A stretch of 64,000 nt of DNA from Clostridia bacterium (GCA_017416765.1 JAFQBE010000012.1:62001-126000); one strand, 5' to 3'. Shown: positions 1 through 9,792, counted from the stretch's first letter. Notes: generated by a model from the letters alone, not told the origin. Program-made: numbers and translations.

Positions 1-548
1 AGCACCGCGGAAATTGAAACAAGAACAATGCATACGATATCAGGCAGAGTAAATACACTTGCAAATACGCCGACTTCGGGACCGAAAAGGAAAAGCGCAA
101 CCATAACACCGTAGAAAACAAAGGTTGCTGCCTTGCCGTAAATTTCGGCAGCGCAAGGTACCATGCCAAGGATAATCATAATAACCGCAAACACAGTCAT
201 TACAGCTTCTTTTACAAGGAAAACAAGGAATACGTAGCTGAATGCGTGCATAACGCTGTCAGACGATGCGTTGAATTCAAGGAAAAGAAGAATTGCCAGT
301 GTAATCTGTGTGAGTTTGTCTGCAAGCGGGTCAAGCATTTTGCCAAGTTCACTTATCTGATTGAATTTACGGGCAATTTTACCGTCAACAAAATCGGTAA
401 GGCCGGAAATAACAATAACAACCAAAGCCCAGCCAAGCTGACCCTGACGGAAAAGAACACCGAATACGGGTATAAGAAGAATTCTTACAAAAGAAATAAA
501 GTTGGGAATTGTTTTCCAGTTTTCTAAGTAACGTTTGATACCATCCAT
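1..548 (-). CDS. pgsA: CDP-diacylglycerol--glycerol-3-phosphate 3-phosphatidyltransferase, partial (3' end outside window)
   Basis: The first 182 codons of a CDP-alcohol phosphatidyltransferase; the reading frame runs off the left edge. The family motif DG-x2-AR-x8-G-x3-D-x3-D is complete at residues 55-77 (D55 G56, A59 R60, G69, D73, D77), which binds metal and the CDP-alcohol. Several hydrophobic segments follow. The enzyme makes phosphatidylglycerophosphate, the first committed step to phosphatidylglycerol, in the cytoplasmic membrane. The ATG at 548 is preceded by AGGAGTG at good spacing. It sits 21 bp after cvpA on the same strand and probably belongs to the same transcript. PgsA is preferred over cardiolipin or phosphatidylserine synthases because of the N-terminal NIPNFIS-like start and the position in a Firmicutes operon. 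Confidence 0.88.
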   Translation of the reverse strand, partial: MDGIKRYLENWKTIPNFISFVRILLIPVFGVLFRQGQLGWALVVIVISGLTDFVDGKIARKFNQISELGKMLDPLADKLTQITLAILLFLEFNASSDSVMHAFSYVFLVFLVKEAVMTVFAVIMIILGMVPCAAEIYGKAATFVFYGVMVALFLFGPEVGVFASVFTLPDIVCIVLVSISAV

Positions 549-569
549 AATGTAACACTCCTGTATAAA

Positions 570-1319
570 TTAATTAAATAAATTTTCAAAGTCAATTTCA
601 ATTTCTTTCAGGTCTGCTATACCGAATTCATTCAGAGCGGTACAGATGCGCGAATTTTCGCAGGCAACGGCAAGCTTGAATTCAGGCTCTGCCAAGCCTG
701 CAAGAGCATTCAGCAGCAAGCTGAGCGCTATTACTATTACTCCTCCTTTCACTACACCTATTGCACCGCCGAGCCATTTATTTGCGGCTTTAAAAAGCAT
801 AGGCATGGGTAATTTTATTATTAAACCTATTATACATCCCGATGCAAAGCGCACAAGCACAAAAATCAGAATGTAGCACAGGAGTTTTAACAACACAAGT
901 GCTCCGGGGCGTATTATCTGCTCGGATATTTTTTCAGCTGTGTCCTGCGACGAAAGCTCCAGAGAAGCAATCTGCTTACTCAAGGCATCTGTATCAATTC
1001 CGAATTCGTCCAATTGTTTAAGTAAAAAGGACGGCACAGCTTCAATAGTCTGCTGAACGGTATCCGCTGCAGTTTTGCTTGAAAAGCCTTCGGTTATTGC
1101 TTCATCAAGCTCGCTTACTATCCTTTCGGAAAGCAGATTATCGTAAGTCCATTCGGCCGCAGGCTGTGAATAATTGAACGCAGCAAAAAGCGCAACGATA
1201 ACACAAACAAGCGACAACAGACACCTTAATAAACCGCGTCTGTAAGAATTGAGAACAGTAGCCAGAAATATTATTATAAGTGCCGCATCAACACCGTATT
1301 CTAAAATAAGTTCCATCAT
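570..1319 (-). CDS. CvpA family membrane protein
   Basis: A 249-residue integral membrane protein. An N-terminal hydrophobic stretch with the CvpA-like segment NSYRRGLLRCLLSL (residues about 24-37) is followed by a second helix, a roughly 90-residue polar insert, and two more hydrophobic segments (about 140-165 and 185-210). The family is named for a protein needed for colicin V production in E. coli; its biochemical role in Firmicutes is not settled. The ATG at 1319 overlaps the upstream stop by four bases (ATGA) and has GAGGAA before it; an ATG immediately after is an alternative. Confidence 0.75.
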   Translation of the reverse strand: MMELILEYGVDAALIIIFLATVLNSYRRGLLRCLLSLVCVIVALFAAFNYSQPAAEWTYDNLLSERIVSELDEAITEGFSSKTAADTVQQTIEAVPSFLLKQLDEFGIDTDALSKQIASLELSSQDTAEKISEQIIRPGALVLLKLLCYILIFVLVRFASGCIIGLIIKLPMPMLFKAANKWLGGAIGVVKGGVIVIALSLLLNALAGLAEPEFKLAVACENSRICTALNEFGIADLKEIEIDFENLFN

Positions 1320-2602
1320 TTTTCCTCATTTAAATTTGTTCTTACATTCATGCGCAGCAAATCGCCGTAGCACAAAGTATAACAGTATTTTCCGTTTACT
1401 GCAAGCTTCTGTGCACTGTTGTCAAGCTGTGTTTTACCAATGAGCTTGCCGTTTGAATTGTATGAATAAAGTACATTTGAAGAATCAACAAAGCTGATAT
1501 TCTTTCCGTCATAATCTATACAGTCAATGCCTGAATTGAGCTGTATTGTGTATTTTTCTTTACCTTTGCTGTCAAACACGGCAACAAGACCGGAATCAAT
1601 ACTGCCGTACTTTGAGAGTACAAGGGCAAAATTGCCGTTTTCGTGAGTTACAAAAGAGGAAATAGTGTTATTATCAAAACCGATTTTTTCAAGTTCGCTG
1701 TTTTTTTCAACTATATAGTAAGCGTTTTCGCTGACAGCAATAACAGAATTGTTACTGCTGTAGAATACACGGCTTAAAGTTTCACCTTTAAAATCAAACT
1801 CATTTATTACCTGTTGTTCATTGATATCTATAAGGTAAAGCTTTGAATAGACAGCTGCTTTTTCCGAGCCTATGCCGATAGCAGCAAGATATTTTCCGTT
1901 AGCAGAAAGCGAAATGCCTATAATATATTCCTTTGAACATTTGAAAGAAAACTGTGTTTCAAATTTTGAGTTGCAGACTTTCAGAACACTTGAAGCATCG
2001 TCATCCGCACAGGAAAAAGCATAGTTACCTTTAACACCTGCCTGCGCACAATAAACTTCGGTATGAAGCTCAGCTTCGTGTAAAATATCACTACTGTCCG
2101 CAATAAAGTATCTGCCCGTAGTTCTGTCAGTTACAAGCATCCTGCCTGACGAAACGGAAATAACAGGCTTAGAATAAGAATGGCTGTAATCATTGAGTTC
2201 TTTGGCTGTTGAATTGAGCAATAGCACACTGTCATCACGCAAAATTGCTATACAGTCACCCAACGATTTTATATTCTGTACTGTTCCTGTTCCGAGTTCA
2301 ACGGGATATCCGTTACCCGGTTTAAGGTTAGAAATGCTTTGTGAAATATAGTCCGCCGCCTTGGAAAAAGTAACATTGCCAAGCGAGCGAGCAGCAACAA
2401 ATAAAAGTGAAAGCACAACAATAACGGCAAGAAACGCTATTGCAAAGCTGCGCAATTTTGCGGTTTTATGCTGTCTTTTCTCCTTTTTTTCTTCTGCAGC
2501 CTTTTTTTGCTGAGCACGCTGCTGTCTGCGCTCAAGCATACGCTCCTGCATTATGCGCTCTTCTTCCGGAGAAAGATTTTTTTTATTTTTGTTATTTTCC
2601 AT
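1316..2602 (-). CDS. DUF5711-like membrane-anchored beta-propeller protein
   Basis: About 428 residues: a strongly charged N-terminal tail (Glu/Arg/Gln/Lys-rich, likely coiled coil, to about residue 50), one transmembrane helix (about 53-75), then an extracytoplasmic domain with repeated strand patterns like WD40/TolB propellers. This layout matches DUF5711 proteins of Clostridia; function unknown. I chose the ATG at 2602 rather than an in-frame start at 2629 because AGGAGCAG lies about eight bases ahead of it and the earlier start has no ribosome binding site. It overlaps the 3' end of truA by 11 bp, which suggests coupled translation. Confidence 0.65.
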   Translation of the reverse strand: MENNKNKKNLSPEEERIMQERMLERRQQRAQQKKAAEEKKEKRQHKTAKLRSFAIAFLAVIVVLSLLFVAARSLGNVTFSKAADYISQSISNLKPGNGYPVELGTGTVQNIKSLGDCIAILRDDSVLLLNSTAKELNDYSHSYSKPVISVSSGRMLVTDRTTGRYFIADSSDILHEAELHTEVYCAQAGVKGNYAFSCADDDASSVLKVCNSKFETQFSFKCSKEYIIGISLSANGKYLAAIGIGSEKAAVYSKLYLIDINEQQVINEFDFKGETLSRVFYSSNNSVIAVSENAYYIVEKNSELEKIGFDNNTISSFVTHENGNFALVLSKYGSIDSGLVAVFDSKGKEKYTIQLNSGIDCIDYDGKNISFVDSSNVLYSYNSNGKLIGKTQLDNSAQKLAVNGKYCYTLCYGDLLRMNVRTNLNEEK

Positions 2603-3350
2603 CTTTTTCTGCTCCTGAATAAAAAACACGGTTTAGATATAGACCCTGCGGCGGTGCTGTGATACCCGCCCGCGCACGGTCAAACGAATAAATTATATCG
2701 GGTATTGTGTCGGGCTGAATTCTGCCTAATGTAATATCAGTCAAAGTACCTACCATTATGCGTACCATATTGTAAAGAAATCCGTTTGCTTTGACAGACA
2801 TTATTACATTATCTCCGCTCCGTTCAACTTTAAAATATTCAACATTGCGTACCGTTGACTGAACACTGCTGCCCGCAGAGCAAAAGGCTTTGAAATCATG
2901 TTCACCGCAAAAAGCCTGCGCCTGCGAATTTAAAAAATCCGCATCAATGTGCTTGTTGAAATTCCAGCATCTGTTTATAAGAAAAGGGTCTCTGACTGAA
3001 CTGTTATGAATAATATATATGTATTCTTTGCCCGCACAGTCATATCTCGCATGAAAATCGAAATCAACTTCATTGCAGGAAAGAACAGCTATATCTTCGG
3101 GTAAATGGGCGTTGAGCGCTCTGACAACAACATCACACGGAAGCTCGGAATCCGTGCGGATATTACAGCAGTACATATTGGCATGAACACCCGAATCCGT
3201 ACGGCTGCAGCCGACTACATTTTCGCGTACACCAAAAAGCTTTTCAACAGCATCCTGCAAGGTCTGCTGAACGGTAGGCGCATTCAACTGAACCTGCCAA
3301 CCGCTGTAGGCTGAACCGAGATATCTGATTGTCAAAAGCAAATTTCTCAA
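2592..3350 (-). CDS. truA: tRNA pseudouridine(38-40) synthase
   Basis: A 252-residue TruA. The catalytic motif SRTDSGVHA is at residues 49-57 with the nucleophilic Asp at 52; the N-terminal segment RYLGSAYSGWQ and the C-terminal FLYNMVRIMVGTL are also typical. The enzyme isomerises uridines at positions 38-40 of the tRNA anticodon stem. The start is a TTG with CGGGG about nine bases upstream; no ATG is available ahead of the conserved N-terminus. TruA following EcfT is a standard Firmicutes arrangement. Confidence 0.93.
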   Translation of the reverse strand: MRNLLLTIRYLGSAYSGWQVQLNAPTVQQTLQDAVEKLFGVRENVVGCSRTDSGVHANMYCCNIRTDSELPCDVVVRALNAHLPEDIAVLSCNEVDFDFHARYDCAGKEYIYIIHNSSVRDPFLINRCWNFNKHIDADFLNSQAQAFCGEHDFKAFCSAGSSVQSTVRNVEYFKVERSGDNVIMSVKANGFLYNMVRIMVGTLTDITLGRIQPDTIPDIIYSFDRARAGITAPPQGLYLNRVFYSGAEKDGK

Positions 3351-3366
3351 AAATTATACCCCGCAA

Positions 3367-4182
3367 TTATATCAGATGTGTGAAGAAATGATTAAACAAT
3401 ATAACACCCGTAACAAGAACAGCAATACCGATAACAAACAGCAAATCAAGCCATGACAGCTTCATCTGCTTCATTCTTGTGCGTTTATTACTTCCGGTGT
3501 AGCATCGGCATTCCATGGCAAAAGCCAGCTCATATGCCCTGCGGAAGGAAGAAACGAACAGCGGCACAAGAATAGGAACAAGCGCTTTTGCGCGCTGAAT
3601 AAGGTTGCCGTTTTCAAGGTCGGCTCCCCTTGCCTTCTGTGCATTCATAATTTTATCAATTTCTTCAATAAGGGTCGGAATAAAACGCAAAGCCAAAGTC
3701 ATCATCATGGCAAGCGTATTAACCTGAATATTGAAAACCTTGAGCGGTGAAAGCAAACGCTCAATAGCATCAGTGAGCATAGTTGGGGTTGTAGTGTAGG
3801 TCATAAGTGAACTGCCGATAATAAGGCAGGCTATGCGTACGGTCATGAATATAGCTGTATATACACCCTTGTCCGTAATTTTTGCAAAGCCCAAATCAAG
3901 CAGAACATTACCGCCCGCAGCATAAAAAAGATTGAGCAAGCCGGTAATTACAACAATAACCATAATGGCTTTCAGGCTTTTTAAAAGCATTTTAAACGGC
4001 ACACCGGAAATACATATACCGCCAATAAGGAATGCCGCCATAAGACCTAACGCAAAGAAGTTTTTGCAGAAAAATATAACGAATATGAATATAAGCGTCA
4101 GTACGATTTTAACACGCGGGTCCATACGGTGAAGCAGGGATTTTCCCGGGAAATACTGACCTATTGTAATATCGCGTACCAT
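3367..4182 (-). CDS. ecfT: Energy-coupling factor transporter transmembrane protein
   Basis: A 271-residue membrane protein with about five to six hydrophobic segments, and the two Ala-Arg-Gly-type coupling motifs of EcfT: KARGAD near residues 184-189, and AMECRCY near 222-228, where the usual AMEARGY is altered. These motifs dock the ATPases. It forms the shared module with EcfA1 and EcfA2 that powers vitamin-binding S components encoded elsewhere; no S component is visible here. The start codon overlaps the ecfA2 stop by one base (TAATG). Confidence 0.92.
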   Translation of the reverse strand: MVRDITIGQYFPGKSLLHRMDPRVKIVLTLIFIFVIFFCKNFFALGLMAAFLIGGICISGVPFKMLLKSLKAIMVIVVITGLLNLFYAAGGNVLLDLGFAKITDKGVYTAIFMTVRIACLIIGSSLMTYTTTPTMLTDAIERLLSPLKVFNIQVNTLAMMMTLALRFIPTLIEEIDKIMNAQKARGADLENGNLIQRAKALVPILVPLFVSSFRRAYELAFAMECRCYTGSNKRTRMKQMKLSWLDLLFVIGIAVLVTGVILFNHFFTHLI

Positions 4183-5045
4183 TATGCCATGCCCCCTTTC
4201 AGTAAAGAGAGCAGCCTTTTGCCGCCTTCGGCTACGGTATAAACATCAGTATCAAGGTTTATGCCCTTTTCTTTAAGGCCTATGAAAATACGCGTAATCT
4301 GCGGAACATTAAGCCCCATTTTTTCAAGCTCAGATGCACGGGAGAAAACATTTTCAACCGTATCATACATTGCTACACGGGATTTGTTCATAACAAGAAT
4401 TTTACTTGCTATGCCCGCAATATCTTCCATACTGTGGGAAACGAGCAGAACCGTACTTCCTGTCTGCTCTTTGTATGACTTTATCATATTGAGAATTTCC
4501 TGCCTGCCCTTTGGGTCAAGACCCGCAGTAGGCTCATCAAGAATAAGGATTTTAGGGTTCATCGCCATAACACCCGCTATAGCTGCACGGCGCTTTTCAC
4601 CGCCGGACAAATCAAAGGGCGATTTTGTAAGCAGTTCGGGCTTTAAGCCGACATATTTTGCGGCACGGCGGACACTTTCATCAATCTGCTTTTCGTTAAG
4701 CCCCATATTTTTAGGACCGAAAGCAATATCTTTATAAACAGTTTCTTCAAAAAGCTGATATTCGGGATACTGAAAGCAAAGACCTACTTTAAAACGGACA
4801 GAACGGATTTTTTTCTTATCCGCCCAGATGTTTTCACCGTCAACCTCAACAGTACCGCTTGTAGGTTTGAGAAGACCGTTAAGGTGCTGAATAAGCGTAC
4901 TTTTACCCGAACCTGTATGGCCTATGATGCCTACAAGCTCGCCGCTTTCAATATCAAGATTTATATTTTCAATTGCACTCACACTAAGCGGCGTACCTTC
5001 GCCGTATGTGTGCGTAACATTTTTCAGCGAGATTACAGGCATCAT
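4182..5045 (-). CDS. ecfA2: Energy-coupling factor transporter ATP-binding protein EcfA2
   Basis: A 287-residue ABC ATPase. Walker A is GHTGSGKST (42-50); the Q-loop region FQYPEYQLFEETV is the signature that separates EcfA2 from EcfA1; the ABC signature is LSGGEKRR, followed by LILDEPTAGLDP (Walker B) and a switch His in LVSHSM. It hydrolyses ATP as a heterodimer with EcfA1 to drive uptake of vitamins or metals. It overlaps ecfA1 by four bases and ecfT by one, so the three genes are translationally coupled. Confidence 0.94.
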   Translation of the reverse strand: MMPVISLKNVTHTYGEGTPLSVSAIENINLDIESGELVGIIGHTGSGKSTLIQHLNGLLKPTSGTVEVDGENIWADKKKIRSVRFKVGLCFQYPEYQLFEETVYKDIAFGPKNMGLNEKQIDESVRRAAKYVGLKPELLTKSPFDLSGGEKRRAAIAGVMAMNPKILILDEPTAGLDPKGRQEILNMIKSYKEQTGSTVLLVSHSMEDIAGIASKILVMNKSRVAMYDTVENVFSRASELEKMGLNVPQITRIFIGLKEKGINLDTDVYTVAEGGKRLLSLLKGGMA

Positions 5046-5896
5046 TTACTCCTTAAAAGTGAAAAAATTGCTTCAATACATTCTTCTTCATTTAAAATAT
5101 CGGTTCTTATATCGATACCGTTTGAATTCAGATATTTGGCAAGCTGTGTTGCCTGCGGAACATCAAGCCCTGCCGCAATCAGCTTTTCAGCCTGCGAAAA
5201 GACCTCGCGCGGTGTACCGTCAAGATAAATTCTTCCGTTATCAATAACCACAACTCTATCCGCCTGAACGGCTTCATCCATAAAATGAGTAACAAGCACA
5301 ACCGTTATACCGCGTTCTTTATTTAGGCGCTTGATTGTGGAAAGTACTTCCTTTCTGCCGTTTGGGTCAAGCATGGCTGTAGGTTCGTCAAGTACAATAC
5401 ATTGCGTCTGCATAGCGATAACCCCCGCAATTGCAACACGCTGCTTCTGACCGCCCGAAAGTTTATAAGGCTCGCTTTCACGAAAATCGTACATACCGAC
5501 CGCATTTAAAGCATCGTCAACACGGCTACGGATTTCTGCGGGTTCAACACCTAAGTTTTCAGGACCGAAAGCAACATCGTCTTCAACAATTGTTGCAACA
5601 ATCTGATTATCGGGATTCTGAAACACCATGCCGACGATGCGACGGATTTCATCAATATTTTTTTCTTCCCTTGTGTCAAGTCCGTTTACAAGAACTCTGC
5701 CTTCTTCGGGTATATTTATAGCATTGGTCAGCTTTGCAAAGGTTGATTTACCCGAACCGTTATGACCGAGAACAGCAACAAAACTGCCCTGCTCAACAGA
5801 AAGAGATATATCCTTCAACGCAAGAGGCAACAGCATACCGTCTTCATCGGCTTCATAACGGAAGCTGACATTTTCAAACTCAATAATCTTTCCCAT
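5042..5896 (-). CDS. ecfA1: Energy-coupling factor transporter ATP-binding protein EcfA1
   Basis: A 284-residue ABC ATPase. Walker A is GHNGSGKST (44-52); the Q-loop segment MVFQNPDNQIVATIVEDDVAFGPENLG is diagnostic of EcfA1; the signature is LSGGQKQR with IVLDEPTAMLDP after it and a switch His in LVTHFM. It partners with EcfA2. The ATG at 5896 follows AAAGGAATTTGAA. It is the first of three overlapping transporter genes. Confidence 0.94.
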   Translation of the reverse strand: MGKIIEFENVSFRYEADEDGMLLPLALKDISLSVEQGSFVAVLGHNGSGKSTFAKLTNAINIPEEGRVLVNGLDTREEKNIDEIRRIVGMVFQNPDNQIVATIVEDDVAFGPENLGVEPAEIRSRVDDALNAVGMYDFRESEPYKLSGGQKQRVAIAGVIAMQTQCIVLDEPTAMLDPNGRKEVLSTIKRLNKERGITVVLVTHFMDEAVQADRVVVIDNGRIYLDGTPREVFSQAEKLIAAGLDVPQATQLAKYLNSNGIDIRTDILNEEECIEAIFSLLRSK

Positions 5897-5908
5897 TTCA
5901 AATTCCTT

Positions 5909-6772
5909 TTATTTTTTCCAGATTGCCGTAGCACCGCAGGGCAGCGGCATACCCGTCTGTGCGGCGGGCAGACCGAGTTCTGCACCCGATACACTGCCGC
6001 CGTGTTTTGGCACAACAACGCTGCCGAGTATGTATTCCATAACCGACGGAGAAAGACCGGTAGTATAGGAATTAATCAGAACAGCAACCGCATCATCGGA
6101 CAAAACCTGCTCGCAAAGCTCAACAAAGCTGTAAACCTCATCTTCAAGCTTCCATACTTCGCCGCCCGGACCTCTGCCGTATGAGGGCGGGTCCATAATT
6201 ATGATATCGTATTTATTGCCGCGGCGGATTTCGCGCTGAACAAATTTTATACAGTCATCAACAAGCCAGCGAACAGGAGCATCAATAACACCGCTTGAAG
6301 CGGCATTTTCTTTTGCCCACTGAACCATACCTTTTGACGCATCAACATGAGTAACCTGCGCACCGCTTTTAAGCGCGGCAACGGTTGCACCGCCCGTATA
6401 GGCAAAAAGGTTGAGTACCTTCAGTGGTCTGCCGGCTTGTTCTATCATACCGCGGACCAGATCCCAGTTTGTCGCCTGTTCGGGAAAAAGACCCGTATGT
6501 TTAAAGCCCATTGTTTTTATATTAAATTTCAAATCGCCATAGGCAATTTCCCATCTGTCCGGGAGTTTACCGAGTATTTCCCAACTGCCGCCGCCCGTCT
6601 GTGAACGGTTGTAACGCGCATTGGCTTTGCGCCACATCGGATGCCGTCTGCCGGTTTTCCAAATTACCTGCGGGTCCGGGCGGATAAGAATAATATTGCC
6701 CCATCTTTCAAGACGCTCGCCATCGGTACAGTCAAGCAGTTCGTAATCCTTCCATTTATCAGAAACTCTCAT
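5909..6772 (-). CDS. Class I SAM-dependent methyltransferase (COG1092-like, rRNA cytosine type)
   Basis: A 287-residue methyltransferase without the N-terminal PUA domain of RlmI. The SAM-binding motif VLNLFAYTGGATVAAL is near residues 119-134 and the acidic HVDASKGM motif follows; the catalytic-site-like motif DIIIMDPPSYGRG is near 187-199. The DPPSYGRG form is shared with RlmI/RlmL-type 23S rRNA methyltransferases, but the base modified cannot be told from sequence. It sits 12 bp from ecfA1 and 20 bp from glmM. Start ATG 6772 follows AAGGATTTGAAAAT. Confidence 0.72.
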   Translation of the reverse strand: MRVSDKWKDYELLDCTDGERLERWGNIILIRPDPQVIWKTGRRHPMWRKANARYNRSQTGGGSWEILGKLPDRWEIAYGDLKFNIKTMGFKHTGLFPEQATNWDLVRGMIEQAGRPLKVLNLFAYTGGATVAALKSGAQVTHVDASKGMVQWAKENAASSGVIDAPVRWLVDDCIKFVQREIRRGNKYDIIIMDPPSYGRGPGGEVWKLEDEVYSFVELCEQVLSDDAVAVLINSYTTGLSPSVMEYILGSVVVPKHGGSVSGAELGLPAAQTGMPLPCGATAIWKK

Positions 6773-6791
6773 ATTTTCAAATCCTTTGATT

Positions 6792-8141
6792 TCAGATTAA
6801 TCTTTCTTTAACCACGCTTGCTATTTCGTTTGCAAGCCGCTTTATCTGTTCTTCATTTTTTCCTTCAACCATTACTCGGATAAGCGGTTCCGTACCTGAA
6901 ACGCGTACAAGCACTCTTCCGCTGCCGTTAAGTTCTTTTTCAGCACTTTGGACAGCTTTTTTGATTTCAGCATCGGCTGAACAGCGAACCTTTCCGATTT
7001 GCGAAACACGGACATTGACCGTAATCTGCGGATATATTTCTATTTCATCGGCAAGCTCGCTCAAAGTCTTTCCGCTGCGTTTTAAAATCTGCAGAAGCTG
7101 AATGGCTGTCAGCTGACCGTCACCCGTTGAAGCATAATCGAGAAAAATAACATGACCCGATTGTTCGCCGCCGATTGAACAGCCCTTTTCAAGCATGCGT
7201 TCAAGAACATATCTGTCACCTACCGCGGTGAGTTCAGCGGCAATACCGTGTTTTTGGCAATAATTGTGAAAGCCCATATTGCTCATAACGGTAACGACCG
7301 CAGTGTTATTTTTAAGTCTGCCTTGGTTTTTTAAATAACAGGCACACAAGGCTACAATTTTATCACCGTCAACTATATTGCCTTTTTCGTCAACGGCAAT
7401 AAGTCTGTCCGCATCACCGTCAAACGCAAAGCCTGCCTGACATTTATTGTCTGCCACAAATTTCTGTAATGCTTCAGGGTGTGTTGAACCGCAGCCACGG
7501 TTAATATTTATACCGTTGGGTACTGCGGAAATAATTTCAAAATCCGCACCAAGTTCTGTAAAAAGCTCGGGCGCTGTAAAAGAAGCGGAACCGTTAGCAC
7601 AGTCAAGCGCTATTTTTATGCCCGAAAAATCTTCTTCAACAGTTGAAAGCAGATGTTCAATATAATCAAACCGCGGCATATCGGACTGGCGTATTCTGCC
7701 TACCTCACCGCCGATTTTAACATCGGGTACTAATGTACCGTCAAGGATAATTTCTTCTATTTTTTCTTCAAGTTCATCGGGCAGCTTATAACCGTCCGAC
7801 TTGAAAATTTTAATTCCGTTGTATTCGCATGGATTGTGAGATGCAGAAATCATTATACCCGCATCATATCCGTATTTTTGAACGAGAAACGCTACGGCAG
7901 GAGTCGGAAGTACACCTAAAACAAGCACATCCGCTCCGACAGAGCAAAGGCCCGCCGAAATTGCCGACTGAAGCATTTCGGAGGATATTCGCGTATCCGC
8001 GCCGATAAGAACGCGCGGACGCTTACGTTCACCAACTGAAAGAACCATTGCTGCCGCCCTGCCTATCTGCATGGCAAGCTCACAAGTTAGTTCGCTGTTA
8101 GCAACTCCCCTTGCACCGTCTGTACCGAAAAGTCTTCCCAC
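6792..8141 (-). CDS. glmM: Phosphoglucosamine mutase
   Basis: About 449 residues of the alpha-D-phosphohexomutase family. It begins GRLFGTDGARG, has the phosphoserine loop MISASHNPCEYNGIK, the metal-binding DGDADR and the C-terminal phosphate loop RVSGTEPLIRVMVEG. GlmM converts glucosamine-6-phosphate to glucosamine-1-phosphate for UDP-GlcNAc and so peptidoglycan. I chose the GTG at 8141: it gives the family N-terminus, has AGAGG at proper spacing, and removes a 47-bp overlap with ruvB that an ATG at 8201 would create. Confidence 0.93.
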   Translation of the reverse strand: MGRLFGTDGARGVANSELTCELAMQIGRAAAMVLSVGERKRPRVLIGADTRISSEMLQSAISAGLCSVGADVLVLGVLPTPAVAFLVQKYGYDAGIMISASHNPCEYNGIKIFKSDGYKLPDELEEKIEEIILDGTLVPDVKIGGEVGRIRQSDMPRFDYIEHLLSTVEEDFSGIKIALDCANGSASFTAPELFTELGADFEIISAVPNGININRGCGSTHPEALQKFVADNKCQAGFAFDGDADRLIAVDEKGNIVDGDKIVALCACYLKNQGRLKNNTAVVTVMSNMGFHNYCQKHGIAAELTAVGDRYVLERMLEKGCSIGGEQSGHVIFLDYASTGDGQLTAIQLLQILKRSGKTLSELADEIEIYPQITVNVRVSQIGKVRCSADAEIKKAVQSAEKELNGSGRVLVRVSGTEPLIRVMVEGKNEEQIKRLANEIASVVKERLI

Positions 8142-8154
8142 AAAATCAATCCTC

Positions 8155-9186
8155 TCAGAAAAGTTTCTGCTGACCGTCCATAGGAATACCGAGATGAGCA
8201 TAACCCGCGGGAGTAACTGTTCTTCCTCGTGGTGTTCGGCTTAAAAAACCGATTTGCATAAGGTAGGGTTCGTAAACATCTTCAATTGTTACAGCCTCTT
8301 CACCTATTGCTGCGGCAATGGTTTCAAGACCTACGGGACCACCCTTGTAAAACTTGATTATTGACGATAAAAGAAGTCTGTCTACATTATCAAGACCGAG
8401 TTCGTCAATTTCAAGGCGGTTAAGGGCAAGCTGTGCGCTTTCAAGGTCTATTTTGCCATGTGAAAAAACCTGCGCAAAATCGCGTGCACGCTTTAACAAG
8501 CGGTTTGCAATACGCGGTGTACCGCGCGACCTTGAAGCTATTTCAAGTGCACCTTCGTCGTCAGCCTCAATATTGAGTATACCCGCCGAACGCTTTACTA
8601 TGCCCGAAAGCTCTTCGGGAGTATAAAGCTCCAGACGGAAAATAACTCCGAAGCGGTCACGGAGCGGTGCGCTTAACTGACCCGCCCTTGTGGTTGCACC
8701 GATTAAAGTGAAACGCTTTAAATCAAGCCTTATAGACCTTGCCGAAGGACCTTTTCCGATAATAATATCGAGTGCGTTATCCTCCATCGCGGGATAAAGT
8801 ACTTCTTCAACAGCGCGCGAAAGCCTGTGAATTTCATCGACAAAAAGTACATCGCCGTCGTTAAGGTTTGTAAGCAGAGCCGCCAGGTCGCCCGGCTTTT
8901 CAATTGCAGGGCCTGATGTTACGCGGAAATTGACACCCATCTCATTGGCTATAATTCCTGCAAGCGTTGTTTTGCCAAGTCCGGGAGGACCGTAAAGCAA
9001 AACATGGTCAAGCGGTTCGCCGCGGTTTTTAGCCGCCTCAATATATATACGCAGATTTTCCTTAACCTTTTCCTGTCCGATATAATCATCGAGCTGTTGA
9101 GGTCTTAACGAAAGCTCAATATTTGTATCTTCCGGTGTGTAACCGGAGGCAACTATACGGCTTTCAAAATCCATTTCACCGTTCAT
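8155..9186 (-). CDS. ruvB: Holliday junction branch migration ATPase RuvB
   Basis: A 343-residue AAA+ motor. Walker A is GPPGLGKT (66-73), Walker [12 protein letters not shown], sensor 1 LIGATTRAG, arginine finger region APLRDRFG, then a C-terminal winged-helix DNA-binding domain ending near [13 protein letters not shown]. Hexameric rings of RuvB drive branch migration of Holliday junctions bound by RuvA. Start ATG is abutting the ruvA stop, with AGGAGGT upstream. The ruvC-ruvA-ruvB order is standard. Confidence 0.97.
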   Translation of the reverse strand: MNGEMDFESRIVASGYTPEDTNIELSLRPQQLDDYIGQEKVKENLRIYIEAAKNRGEPLDHVLLYGPPGLGKTTLAGIIANEMGVNFRVTSGPAIEKPGDLAALLTNLNDGDVLFVDEIHRLSRAVEEVLYPAMEDNALDIIIGKGPSARSIRLDLKRFTLIGATTRAGQLSAPLRDRFGVIFRLELYTPEELSGIVKRSAGILNIEADDEGALEIASRSRGTPRIANRLLKRARDFAQVFSHGKIDLESAQLALNRLEIDELGLDNVDRLLLSSIIKFYKGGPVGLETIAAAIGEEAVTIEDVYEPYLMQIGFLSRTPRGRTVTPAGYAHLGIPMDGQQKLF

Positions 9187-9789
9187 TTAATTACCTCCTA
9201 AAATCTGCAGAGCCTGCACAATAAGCTCTTCTGTTGATAAGCCGGGGTTAAGCTTACCTACGGCAACGCTTGCCTGAGTACGGGAATAACCCCAAGACAT
9301 AAGCGCTTCTATTGCATCGTTACCCGAACCTGTTGAAACGGCAGCAGAAACTTCTGCAATTTCAACAGCGGCAGCACCCGTTGCGAAGGGAGCAAGCTTT
9401 TCTTTAAGTTCAGCAATAATACGCTGTGCAATTTTCGGACCGACACCCTGTGCAGCAGTAATTGCCTTGACATCGCCCGAAGCTACGGCAAGAGCAAGCT
9501 TATCGGAAGTAAGCTGCGAAAGTATTGCAAGAGCTGCCTTCGGACCGACACCCGAAACACTAATAAGTATTTTAAAGCAGTCGAGCTCGGCCGTATCTGC
9601 AAATCCGAAAAGGTCAAGCGCATCTTCACGAACGCTCAGATATGTATAAATAGTTACCGTTTCACCGGTAGAACCGATTTTGCGAAGCGTGTTGAAACTT
9701 GCATAGCAGCGGAATGCAACACCGCCGCAGGAAACGGCAACACTTGTTTCATCCGTATGAACAACCGTACCTGTAAGGGAATAAAACAT
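9187..9789 (-). CDS. ruvA: Holliday junction branch migration protein RuvA
   Basis: A 200-residue RuvA: an N-terminal OB fold beginning with FYSLTGTVV, two helix-hairpin-helix motifs (SVSGVGPKAALAIL and AAQGVGPKIAQRIIAELK), a flexible Ala/Val-rich linker and a C-terminal UBA-like domain (NDAIEALMSWGYS) that touches RuvB. It binds and flattens the Holliday junction. GGAGG lies eight bases before the ATG; there are three bases between it and ruvC. Confidence 0.96.
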   Translation of the reverse strand: MFYSLTGTVVHTDETSVAVSCGGVAFRCYASFNTLRKIGSTGETVTIYTYLSVREDALDLFGFADTAELDCFKILISVSGVGPKAALAILSQLTSDKLALAVASGDVKAITAAQGVGPKIAQRIIAELKEKLAPFATGAAAVEIAEVSAAVSTGSGNDAIEALMSWGYSRTQASVAVGKLNPGLSTEELIVQALQILGGN

Positions 9790-9792
9790 AGC

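Noticed and set aside
3360..3420. Tandem TATAAT-like sequences before truA
   Set aside because: No -35 at a suitable distance; the region is the end of ecfT and truA is probably reached by readthrough from the operon.
3932..4132. Open frames antisense to ecfT, ecfA and many other genes
   Set aside because: They mirror real genes with strong motifs and lack their own ribosome binding sites or homology; they are shadows caused by codon bias.
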